Shown here: positions 5,946 through 12,458 of the stretch, in pieces | Numbering within the stretch: position 1 is the first letter of the stretch | How the letters are laid out: the number at the start of each line of letters is the position of its first letter | NCBI GenBank assembly: GCA_035363255.1 | Contig: DAOSES010000031.1 | Location: 1 to 19,750 of the forward strand | Length of the DNA: 19,750 nucleotides | Direction of reading: 5' to 3' | From: T3SED10-260 sp035363255 | Lineage (GTDB): Bacteria > Caldisericota > Caldisericia > UBA6126 | Made by a program: the position numbers and the translations under genes | The notes under the pieces: model-generated | Seen by the model: the letters and a program-made list of their open reading frames with translations, nothing else | Databases searched by the model: none | Told to the model about the DNA's origin: nothing

Positions 5946-7891
5946 AAAAACCTAACAAGCGGGGACAAATAGCCTTGCAAGAGGTGAAAATCTTCCATGT
6001 TGATGACTTGATCCTGGTTTAGGTCGTAGAGAGAGGAATTGGAGTAGGGTGGAGCTGGGCTCTCCCATTTTCTGCTGAAGGCTTGCAGGTCAAGTAGGTT
6101 CATTTGAAGATCCTGGTTGAAGTCTGCCCTAAGTTTTTCCTGAGTGTTTCCACGGATGGTGAAGTCCATTTCTGAAAGCTTTTTTTGTTTGAATTTGATT
6201 TCAATTAGAACAGCAGTGGTGCCTCTTTTTAACGGGATAAAGAGGCTTAACTCTTTGTTGCGGTGCTCTTCGGTAGAGATCGCATAGCTCTGCTTGTTGA
6301 TCTCTATGCTGAGATCTTCGTTTGGAGCATAAAAAGGGACCCGCGTAAGTATAAAAGGGTGACCGGAGGTGTTGCTTAAGGGCAGACTGGAGAAATCAAA
6401 AAAGCTTGCCTTGCTGTAGGATAAGGCCATCAAGCTAACTAAATGGCAGAAGATCTCCAGGCTTTCTGGACTAATTATTTCAATGGTATCGCTGGTTTTA
6501 TGGTATTCAGGGTAGCCATTGGGCAAAGGAAGCTTGGCAAAGCAGACGGTAGGAATTTCCAACTCATGAAAGGGCCAATGGTCGGAGCCAGGATAAAGAA
6601 GCTCTGGAATGATATTTATCTTGCTGTTTAACAAATTGGAGCTTTTTCTGATCATGGTGCCCAATTCGGGATAGATTTGAGAGCTCGTTCCCGCGATATT
6701 ATCACCTACAAAGGTACCCACTTCTTCCATGTTGAGCACCGCTTTAATTTTCCTGAGCGGAAAAAGAGGGCTCTCGACGTAGGCATAGGAGCCCAGAAGC
6801 CCTACTTCCTCGCCTGTGAAAGCAATAAACACCAGATTGATCGAAGGAAGACAGTTGTTTTGCATCAGGTTTCGTGCGATTTCGATTACACAACCTGTGG
6901 ACGATGCGTTATCGTTGGCTCCGTGATAAATTGTGTTGAGGATTTGATCCCTACCCAGGTGATCGTAATGAGCGGTGATCAGGAGGGATTCGGTATTTTT
7001 TGGATCAATAGAGGGGATGTAGCCTATCACGTTTTGAGATTTTCTTTTTTCTGAAAGGAAGTTGACTTCGATTTGGACTTTCAGATCTAACGCTTTAGTT
7101 TGGGGCATCCTTGTTTGCTCGATGGTGCTTATAGTTTTCTCCAGGTCGATATTCTCAGCTTTGAGCAAGGTTTTGGAGTAGTCACTGCTTGCGATGAGGA
7201 CAGGAATTTTGGCATCCCAACCCAGAGACATTTTCATATCAAATCCAAAGGGAGGGCTCTGCTTGTCTTTAAGAAGCAAAACTACTGCCTGGGCTCCCTC
7301 GTAAAAGGCTGTGACTATTCGCTGATAGTAAGTGAATCGCTTATCTTTTTCTGAAATAAAGGAAGGCAGATCGAGCAACATAAAGACCGTTTTCTTATTG
7401 ACCGAGATATTTTTATATTCATCATACTTCAACTCCGGAGCTTGAATGCCATATCCTACGAAAACAGCTTTGGTGTCAACTTTCCCTTTTCCGCTGTAAT
7501 GGAAAACCATGTAGTCTGTTCGGTATCTTCCTTGTAGGGTATTGCTGCGGTTTTGACAGGCAAAATGGATTGGTGGAAGCAACTCGAAGTAGTCCACCTC
7601 GACTTCTTGAAAATAGGAGGAAGCGGAGTAGGGGCGGAGACCGATGTCTTTAAACTGCTGGGCGATGTATTCAGCGGCTATATCTGCTTCCCTGGTGCCG
7701 GACTGTCTGCCTCCCATTTCCTCGGTGGTTAGAGCTTTGACATATTCATAGGCTGAGATTCCGCTGGATTTTTGAGCCACCTGGAGATAGGGTTCCAGGA
7801 CTGGCATGGGATAGGCAAGGGAATAGGAGGAGAAACAAGTGAAGGTCAGTATAGCGCTGAGTAAAAAAGATAGCAGTTTAGCTTGTTTCAT
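5942..7891 (-). CDS. Secreted M28 family zinc aminopeptidase with C-terminal dockerin
   Basis: A 649-residue protein with a signal peptide (residues 1-26). A PA-like insert domain probably covers about 135-260. The M28 peptidase core follows: AHYDHLG (His308, Asp310), GANDNASS (Asp327), TGEEVGLLGS (Glu361/Glu362), NMEEVG (Glu389), SDHWPFHE and YHKTSDT (His464). The full two-zinc ligand set is present. Residues 589-640 carry two dockerin-type repeats (DFNQDLQMNLLD and DLNQDQVINMED), normally used for calcium-dependent binding to a cohesin. The last residues LSPLV are encoded by an F1-like repeat. GGGAGGAG upstream supports the start, which lies inside the end of the HD gene (14-bp overlap), so the two are probably translated together. 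Confidence 0.9.
   Translation of the reverse strand: MKQAKLLSFLLSAILTFTCFSSYSLAYPMPVLEPYLQVAQKSSGISAYEYVKALTTEEMGGRQSGTREADIAAEYIAQQFKDIGLRPYSASSYFQEVEVDYFELLPPIHFACQNRSNTLQGRYRTDYMVFHYSGKGKVDTKAVFVGYGIQAPELKYDEYKNISVNKKTVFMLLDLPSFISEKDKRFTYYQRIVTAFYEGAQAVVLLLKDKQSPPFGFDMKMSLGWDAKIPVLIASSDYSKTLLKAENIDLEKTISTIEQTRMPQTKALDLKVQIEVNFLSEKRKSQNVIGYIPSIDPKNTESLLITAHYDHLGRDQILNTIYHGANDNASSTGCVIEIARNLMQNNCLPSINLVFIAFTGEEVGLLGSYAYVESPLFPLRKIKAVLNMEEVGTFVGDNIAGTSSQIYPELGTMIRKSSNLLNSKINIIPELLYPGSDHWPFHELEIPTVCFAKLPLPNGYPEYHKTSDTIEIISPESLEIFCHLVSLMALSYSKASFFDFSSLPLSNTSGHPFILTRVPFYAPNEDLSIEINKQSYAISTEEHRNKELSLFIPLKRGTTAVLIEIKFKQKKLSEMDFTIRGNTQEKLRADFNQDLQMNLLDLQAFSRKWESPAPPYSNSSLYDLNQDQVINMEDFHLLQGYLSPLVRFF
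5953..5969 (+). repeat. F1-like element inside the end of the M28 gene
   Basis: TAACAAGCGGGGACAAA starts 7 nt past the stop of the plus-strand hydrolase gene. The last 16 bases recur exactly at 8677-8692. On the minus strand it is translated as the C-terminal LSPLV of the peptidase, beyond its dockerin. Confidence 0.65.
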
Positions 7892-8648
7892 TGGCTCCTC
7901 CCGAATCCTTTATCTTATAGTCTTTCACGATTTCCCAGGCTAAATCGGCTTCGGGTGAGGGGGCGATGGTTTGGTAAAAACGCTGGAGCAGTCCGCTTTG
8001 GTGCAATTGCTGGAGAGTCCAGGGGTAGTGGATGTCGAATACCCAGGATAACTGAAGGAGCTTGAAATCTGCTTCGTGGCGGACATCCTGGTTTAGGGCG
8101 CACTGGTGGTTTTGTATTGCTTGGAGGATTTTGGGGGAAATGTGGTCGGTGGGCTCAAAGTCGAGAATGAACTGGTTTTCGCACATGACGCGGAAAATGT
8201 CGAGTTTGTCGCTGTCTCGAATCAAGTGGCAGAAGAGGGTGCTTTTTTCGTCAAGCCCCGCCTCGAGTTGAAAGCGATTATGATTGGTGATGGCGCTCAG
8301 GATCCATTGTTTTTCTGTTTCTTTGAGCTTGTGAAGCACCTTCTCTTCTTCCAGGAGCTGGACGCTCCAAAGGGCATGATTTCTGCTGGCGCGGTCGCGG
8401 AAGGTTTTATAGTGGTAGAACTGGGGAAATCTACCGCTGTCGTGAAGAAGGCCAATGAGGCTGGCTAGGTCTTGCTCGTGCTCTGAGAGGGCAAGGGACT
8501 GGGCTAGCTTTTGGGTGTTTTCCTGGGTGCGTAGGGAGTGATGATACTTGAGGGATAGGTTGTGTTTCGTGGTTGGGTCCTCGGAATCATGTCGATGCAC
8601 CAAAGCCTCCCACCATTGTCTGATCCCATCCATCCACGCTTTTTCCAT
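7878..8648 (-). CDS. HD-domain metal-dependent phosphohydrolase
   Basis: A 256-residue protein of the HD superfamily. Visible metal-site motifs are YHHSLRTQEN (residues 35-44), LLHDSGRF with the His69-Asp70 pair, SRNHALW (His91), TNHNRF (His123) and RDSDKLD (144-150). The family hydrolyses phosphate esters of nucleotides or similar molecules; the substrate is unknown. The start at 8648 is preferred over an upstream CTG/ATG because a perfect TATAAT sits 6 nt before it. No Shine-Dalgarno sequence is visible, which fits a leaderless message. It overlaps the downstream M28 peptidase start and would be co-transcribed with it, although one product is cytoplasmic and the other secreted. Confidence 0.85.
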   Translation of the reverse strand: MEKAWMDGIRQWWEALVHRHDSEDPTTKHNLSLKYHHSLRTQENTQKLAQSLALSEHEQDLASLIGLLHDSGRFPQFYHYKTFRDRASRNHALWSVQLLEEEKVLHKLKETEKQWILSAITNHNRFQLEAGLDEKSTLFCHLIRDSDKLDIFRVMCENQFILDFEPTDHISPKILQAIQNHQCALNQDVRHEADFKLLQLSWVFDIHYPWTLQQLHQSGLLQRFYQTIAPSPEADLAWEIVKDYKIKDSGGANETS

Positions 8649-8654
8649 AACTAT

Positions 8655-8681
8655 ATTATAGCATAACAATTTACGCAACAA
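8655..8681 (-). promoter_or_regulatory. Extended -10, leaderless-type promoter of the HD-M28 operon
   Basis: On the minus strand TGCTATAAT (an extended -10) ends 6 nt before the ATG at 8648. A weak TTGTTG lies 15 nt upstream at 8681-8676, inside an F1-like repeat. Transcription would start at the start codon itself. Confidence 0.55.
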
Positions 8682-8719
8682 GCGGGGACAAAATGTCGCA
8701 AGTGCAAGGTCCCTCTGCG
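8677..8719 (+). repeat. F1-like element joined to an incomplete F2 element (copy A)
   Basis: The 16-bp AACAAGCGGGGACAAA (identical to 5954-5969) runs directly into F2: ATGTCGCA stem at 8693-8700, the standard 15-nt loop ending GGTCCCTC, then only TGCG of the right stem. The missing stem half suggests decay or a small insertion. It lies between the HD gene and the end of pgi. Confidence 0.7.
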
Positions 8720-8747
8720 TGATTAAAATGGGTGTTTTAGTATGACA

Positions 8748-9998
8748 TTAGCGTGACATGTATTTTTTGTAGCACTCGACGCCAGGTTGATCGAAGGGAT
8801 TGACGCCCAGCAGATATGCACTGTAGGCACAAGCTTTTTGGAAAAAGTAGTAAAGGTATCCGAGGGTGAAAGGGTTGATTTCACTCAGCTTCAGATGCAA
8901 GCAAGGGATTTGACCCTCGCTGTGGGCTTGTAGAGTACTTTGGAGAGCGATGTGATTGAGAGCTTCGATGCTTTGTCCGTTTTGTGGATGGGTGAGTTGG
9001 GCGTAGGGTGGGGAAAGCTGTTGAATACTCAGAAAGGTCTCCAGGATTTGACGCTGACCATCTTGCAGGTATTGCCCGAGAGAATGCAGGTCGGTGGTAT
9101 AAGCAAGGCTGACAGGGAAGAAACCTTTGTGTTCTTTTCCTTCGCTTTCACCAAAAAGCTGTTTCCACCATTCAGCAAGGTAGTGTAGGCTGGGTTCAAA
9201 AGTGGATAAGGCTTCTATGCGGATGACGCTGGAGTCCAGAGCATTTCGCAGGAGAGCGTAACGGGAAGCGAGATTATCCGGGGTGCTGAAATCCTTCTGG
9301 GCTTGACGGGCTCCTTCGAGTAAGTTGTGAATGTCGAAACCCATTACTGCCATGGGGAAGAGCCCAACGGGGGAAAGCACCGAGTAGCGACCTCCTATGT
9401 TGGCAGGAACGGGATAAGTGGTGTAATTGGAGGATTTTGCGAGTTGGCGCAGACTACCCTTCACGGGATCAGTGGTGACGATGATGCGTTGCTGGAGTTC
9501 CTTGGGGCTGTAGCGTTTTTTCATGTAGTCGTGCAAGAGCTGGAAGGCGATGCTGGTTTCGAGGGTAGTGCCTGATTTGGAGACGACGTTGAGGACAATG
9601 GAGTGCTTATCCAGTTGGCTCAGGACTTGGCTGAGAGCTGGAGCGCTGAGATGATGCCCTGCGTAGTCAATTTGGGGCAGCGAATGGCTGTTTGGCATGA
9701 AAAGCCCTTGTTGAATTTCAATGGCAGATCGAGCTCCAAGGTAGGAACCGCCGATGCCAAGGAGGATAAAATGATCGCATTGCTCACGAACTTTTTTGGC
9801 ATGGTTAAGAATTTCCTGAAGGAGACTTTCGCTGGTGTTTTCGGGCAGATCAAGCCAGCCCAGGTATTCATTTCCAGGACCGGTGCCCTCATGAAGCGCT
9901 TGGTGCACCTGGGGTATTCGTGCTTGAAGCTCTCCCATGCGTTTTTGCGAAATAAAGGGAAGGGCAAGCTTGTCTTCTAAAGTTAAAAAGCTATTCAT
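8748..9998 (-). CDS. pgi: Glucose-6-phosphate isomerase
   Basis: A 416-residue enzyme interconverting glucose 6-phosphate and fructose 6-phosphate in glycolysis and gluconeogenesis, in the cytoplasm. Recognised motifs are LLGIGGSYLGARS (residues 79-91), VVSKSGTTLET (138-148), the catalytic region LFGESEGKEHKG (281-292), DLHSLGQYLQDGQR (303-316) and NPFDQPGVECYKKYM (400-414) with the conserved C-terminal lysine. The length matches the short Bacillus/Clostridium form. AAAGGAG 9 nt upstream supports the start. It lies downstream of the HAD phosphatase gene on the same strand, but 318 bp of repeat-rich DNA with its own candidate promoter separates them. The leader carries a 60-bp perfect palindrome. 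Confidence 0.95.
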   Translation of the reverse strand: MNSFLTLEDKLALPFISQKRMGELQARIPQVHQALHEGTGPGNEYLGWLDLPENTSESLLQEILNHAKKVREQCDHFILLGIGGSYLGARSAIEIQQGLFMPNSHSLPQIDYAGHHLSAPALSQVLSQLDKHSIVLNVVSKSGTTLETSIAFQLLHDYMKKRYSPKELQQRIIVTTDPVKGSLRQLAKSSNYTTYPVPANIGGRYSVLSPVGLFPMAVMGFDIHNLLEGARQAQKDFSTPDNLASRYALLRNALDSSVIRIEALSTFEPSLHYLAEWWKQLFGESEGKEHKGFFPVSLAYTTDLHSLGQYLQDGQRQILETFLSIQQLSPPYAQLTHPQNGQSIEALNHIALQSTLQAHSEGQIPCLHLKLSEINPFTLGYLYYFFQKACAYSAYLLGVNPFDQPGVECYKKYMSR

Positions 9999-10022
9999 AC
10001 TTTTCAGCTCCTTTCGTTTAAG

Positions 10023-10082
10023 AACAAAAAAGAACCGTCCCCATTTGTTAGATCTAACAAATGGGGACGGTTCTTTTTTGTT
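10023..10082. repeat. 60-bp perfect palindrome: two F1 elements head to head
   Basis: Every base from 10023 to 10052 is complementary to its mirror position in 10053-10082, with the centre in GATC. Each 30-bp half is an F1 element (AACAAAAAAGAACCGTCCCC and its complement). With A6 and T6 tracts at either end, it resembles a bidirectional intrinsic terminator. It starts 9 bp upstream of the pgi ribosome site, so it would be in the pgi leader if the promoter at 10228-10256 is used. Confidence 0.95.
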
Positions 10083-10194
10083 GTAAGTGGAAAAAAACTT
10101 TGAAACAATGGGCTTGAGTCGGAGGGACGGGGGTATTGACTCACTAGTCTAGCCTAAGGAAAAATGTCGCAAGTGCAAGGTCCCTTTGCGACAT
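10055..10194 (+). repeat. Composite F1-F3-F2 palindromic repeat, copy 2
   Basis: The right half of the large palindrome (F1, from 10055), F3 at 10115-10143 (TGAGTC and TGACTCA stems, loop starting GAGGGAC) and a complete F2 at 10164-10194 (ATGTCGCA, 15-nt loop, TGCGACAT). Spacing matches the copy at 3760-3898: 60 nt from F1 to F3 in both, and 43 versus 44 nt from the F3 end to the last F2 stem. Confidence 0.85.
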
Positions 10195-10227
10195 ATCTTG
10201 TTTTAGGATGGCTATATGGTCAAGGTC

Positions 10228-10256
10228 TATATACATATTGGAATCTAAAATGTAAA
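10228..10256 (-). promoter_or_regulatory. Candidate pgi promoter
   Basis: On the minus strand TTTACA (10256-10251), a 17-nt spacer and TATATA (10233-10228) form a good sigma-A type promoter. The transcript would cross F2, F3 and the 60-bp palindrome before reaching pgi, giving a leader of about 220 nt. Confidence 0.5.
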
Positions 10257-10316
10257 ATATGTCTAAATAACTGAAATCTAAGCCCTGAATATGGCATTGG
10301 AATTTTCTGCTTTGCC

Positions 10317-11093
10317 CTATTCGCTAGGGATCTCACCCACGCTGTTGAGGACCAAACGAGGTCGGTAGGGATATTTTTCCACTGCTTCACGGGTGGTGAC
10401 TCCACTAAGCACCAGAACGGTGTCCAGACCGCTTTCGATGCCTGCGATGATGTCGGTGTCCATGCGGTCTCCAATCATTGCGGTTTCGGCGGAATGTATG
10501 CCAAGAATTTTGAGGCCGGTTCGCATCATTAAGGGGTTGGGTTTTCCTACGTAGTATGCTTTTTTCCCTGTGCTTGCCTCGATGGGGGCGAGTAAGGCGC
10601 GACATGCTGGGATAATGCCATGTTCGGTGATGCCAGTGATGTCAGAATTGGTACCAATCAGCTTGGCTCCTTTGAATACATGATGTATGGCTCGACAGAT
10701 TTTGTCGTAGGTATAGTTGATGGTTTCACCAATGACTACATATTCGGGGTTGATATCGTTTAAGGTGATGCTGACGTCGTGGAGTGCATTGTGAAGACCA
10801 GGATCACCTATGACATAAGCAGTGCAACCAGGATTTTGACGGCTTAGAAATTTAGCGGTAGCTAATGCACTGGTATAGATGTGGCTTTCATTGATTTCGA
10901 GGCCCATACGCTCTAACTTTTTTTGGAGTTCTTTGGGGGTTTTTCCGCTCCCATTAGTGAGGAAAAGGAACTCTTTTTTTTCACGATACAGCCAGTCAAC
11001 AAACTCTTTGACTCCAGGAATGAGGTGGTCTCCCTGGTAGATTACGCCGTCCATGTCACAGATGAAACCCTTTTTTGATCTAAGTAAATCCAT
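10317..11093 (-). CDS. HAD-IIA family phosphatase (NagD/AraL type)
   Basis: A 258-residue haloacid dehalogenase-superfamily hydrolase of subfamily IIA. The four motifs are visible: DMDGVIYQGD (nucleophile Asp13, acid Asp15), FLTNGSG (Thr46-Asn47), GKPNPLM (Lys184) and IGDRMDTDI (Asp209, Asp214). Enzymes of this group dephosphorylate small sugar phosphates, nucleotides or p-nitrophenyl phosphate; the true substrate cannot be named. The start at 11093 is chosen because a TATAAT box overlaps the alternative ATG at 11120, which makes that codon untranscribed or the very 5' end, and because AGGGGG lies upstream of 11093. It is divergent from the PLDN/ABC operon and upstream of pgi. Confidence 0.88.
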   Translation of the reverse strand: MDLLRSKKGFICDMDGVIYQGDHLIPGVKEFVDWLYREKKEFLFLTNGSGKTPKELQKKLERMGLEINESHIYTSALATAKFLSRQNPGCTAYVIGDPGLHNALHDVSITLNDINPEYVVIGETINYTYDKICRAIHHVFKGAKLIGTNSDITGITEHGIIPACRALLAPIEASTGKKAYYVGKPNPLMMRTGLKILGIHSAETAMIGDRMDTDIIAGIESGLDTVLVLSGVTTREAVEKYPYRPRLVLNSVGEIPSE

Positions 11094-11118
11094 GCTCTTA
11101 CCCCCTTTTCTATCTTTC

Positions 11119-11124
11119 ATTATA
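11119..11124 (-). promoter_or_regulatory. -10 box of the HAD phosphatase gene
   Basis: TATAAT on the minus strand, 25 nt upstream of the chosen ATG at 11093. The upstream flank is A-rich but shows no clear -35 hexamer. Confidence 0.45.
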
Positions 11125-11180
11125 CAGAGCTTTTTTTTCCTTGCGAGAGTGACGAGGGGCTAAGTTGAAGCGATGAACAA

Positions 11181-11210
11181 TTGACGAAGTGGGGTGTTTT
11201 GCGGTATGCT
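11181..11210 (+). promoter_or_regulatory. Candidate promoter of the PLDN/ABC operon
   Basis: TTGACG (11181-11186), an 18-nt spacer and TATGCT (11205-11210). The transcript leader to 11310 would be about 90 nt and include an F1 and an F2 element. Confidence 0.45.
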
Positions 11211-11233
11211 ATAGGGGTAAGTCGAAGGACTAC

Positions 11234-11295
11234 AACAACTGGGACGGTTCTTTTTTGTTATAAAATGTCGCAAGTGCAAGGTCCCTCTGCGACAT
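11234..11295 (+). repeat. F1 element followed directly by a complete F2 element (copy C)
   Basis: F1: AACAA stem, CT, GGGAC, GGTTCTTTT, TTGTT stem (11234-11259). Five bases on is F2: ATGTCGCA (11265-11272), 15-nt loop, TGCGACAT (11288-11295). There is no F3 between them, unlike the composite copies. It ends 14 nt before the PLDN start codon, just upstream of its ribosome site, and lies in the operon leader. Confidence 0.85.
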
Positions 11296-11309
11296 TATTG
11301 GAGGTGGCT

Positions 11310-11510
11310 ATGGATGAGTTTGTAAAAATCTTGCCCTATTTGTGGCCAGTGTTTGCGCTCCAGTTTGGCTTGCAGGTTTATTGCCTCATTCAACTGGTGC
11401 AGAGAGAAAAAGTCCGATTCAACAATAAGCTTCTTTGGGGTTTGATTATCCTCTTGGGAGGGATTCTGGGTCCTATCATTTATCTATTGTTCCGAGGAGA
11501 TGAGTATTAG
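11310..11510 (+). CDS. PLDN-domain small membrane protein (YxlE-like)
   Basis: A 66-residue protein with two hydrophobic segments (about residues 8-29 and 42-60). The closing LLWGLIILLGGILGPIIYLLFRG matches the phospholipase D-nuclease N-terminal (PLDN) family. Such peptides are small membrane partners, for example YxlE, next to the YxlF/YxlG ABC transporter of Bacillus subtilis. GGAGGTGG before the ATG fixes the start; a longer reading to 11181 would translate through repeat DNA. Its TAG is followed at once by the ATG of the ABC ATPase gene, so the two are translated together. Confidence 0.85.
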   Translation: MDEFVKILPYLWPVFALQFGLQVYCLIQLVQREKVRFNNKLLWGLIILLGGILGPIIYLLFRGDEY

Positions 11511-12458
11511 ATGAGACTAAGCACAGATGAAGCTCAATTAGCAATAGAAACCTTCAAATTGCATAAGAGTTTTAACGGAATTAAAGCAGTGAATGACTTG
11601 GATTTGGCTGTTCCTGCTGGCTCGGTTTATGGCTTTTTGGGCCCTAATGGTGCTGGGAAAACGACCACAATCAGGATGCTAACCGGGCTTTCTCGACCCG
11701 ATGGGGGACAAATTCGGATTTGCGGGAAAGAAGTGCGCTTTGCAAGCATCTCTCACCGTCAACATATCGGTTTTTTGCCTGATGTACCCAGTTTTTACGA
11801 CTGGATGAATGCAGAGGAGTTTTTGTGTTTTTCTGGCAAGCTCTTTGGCATCGATTCAGCAAGCTTGAAAACTCGCATTAGAGAGCTTTTGGCTTTGGTG
11901 GATCTGTCGGGAGTAAAAAAGAGAATTGGGAGCTATTCTCGTGGAATGAAACAGCGTCTCGGTATAGCCCAGGCGATGATTCATGATCCTGGAGTCTTGC
12001 TATTGGACGAACCAAGTTCTGCGCTGGATCCTATCGGCAGAAAAGAGGTTTTGCAGATTGTCGCTTCACTGGCTGGAAAAACGACTGTTTTTTTCTCAAG
12101 TCATATTTTGGCTGATGTGGAGCGTGTGTGCGATCGGGTAGTGATATTGCACAAAGGGAAAAAACTGATTGAGGGTACTATGCCTGAGTTAAAACGTCTT
12201 GCCGGGTCCAGGTCTATCCAGATGGAACTCGAAAGCACGGAACGAAAAGCTGAGTTTGTGCAATACCTCAGCGCTTTGGACTGGGTGGAGCAGGTACAAG
12301 AGAGGGGAGAAGAGATACTCCTTGGAGCACGCGATCTGGAAAAAGCCCAATATGAGGTTCCTGCAATTTTGAGCCAGATGGAGCTTGGCTTGAGAAAGTT
12401 TGTACTACTCGAAACTTCGCTGGAGGATATCTTTCTAAACGCGGTGAAGGAGTCGTGA
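11511..12458 (+). CDS. ABC transporter ATP-binding protein (YxlF-like, DrrA/CcmA type)
   Basis: A 315-residue ATPase that would power the membrane permease encoded next. Motifs are Walker A GPNGAGKTTT (residues 44-53), signature SYSRGMKQRLG (141-151), Walker B VLLLDEPSSALDP (162-174) and switch His198 in SSHIL. Residues 230-315 form the C-terminal regulatory extension typical of the multidrug/antibiotic-export branch. The order PLDN, ATPase, permease matches B. subtilis yxlE-yxlF-yxlG; no sigY, yxlC or yxlD homologue is present here. GAGGAG lies about 11 nt before the ATG. It overlaps the permease start by 4 nt. The transported substrate is unknown. Confidence 0.92.
   Translation: MRLSTDEAQLAIETFKLHKSFNGIKAVNDLDLAVPAGSVYGFLGPNGAGKTTTIRMLTGLSRPDGGQIRICGKEVRFASISHRQHIGFLPDVPSFYDWMNAEEFLCFSGKLFGIDSASLKTRIRELLALVDLSGVKKRIGSYSRGMKQRLGIAQAMIHDPGVLLLDEPSSALDPIGRKEVLQIVASLAGKTTVFFSSHILADVERVCDRVVILHKGKKLIEGTMPELKRLAGSRSIQMELESTERKAEFVQYLSALDWVEQVQERGEEILLGARDLEKAQYEVPAILSQMELGLRKFVLLETSLEDIFLNAVKES

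Larger units (their letters stand above)
9999..10316. other. 318-bp gene-free spacer between pgi and the HAD gene
   Basis: This stretch has no gene. From pgi outward it holds the pgi ribosome site (AAAGGAG, 10008-10014), the 60-bp F1 palindrome (10023-10082), F3 (10115-10143), F2 (10164-10194) and a minus-strand promoter (10228-10256). The remaining 60 bases up to the HAD stop codon are AT-rich with nothing recognised. Confidence 0.75.

Noticed and set aside
8716..8750. F2 copy A split by a 24-bp insertion, with its missing end GACATTA at the pgi stop codon
   Set aside because: The match is only seven bases and could be chance; simple decay of the right stem explains the site as well.
8693..11295. 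The repeated F2 units as a CRISPR array
   Set aside because: Copies are more than a kilobase apart, are palindromic, lack regular spacers and have no cas genes nearby.
11181..11309. A longer start for the PLDN gene from 11181
   Set aside because: The extra 43 residues would be translated from promoter and repeat DNA; GGAGGTGG directly before ATG 11310 and the family length of about 60-70 residues favour the short form.
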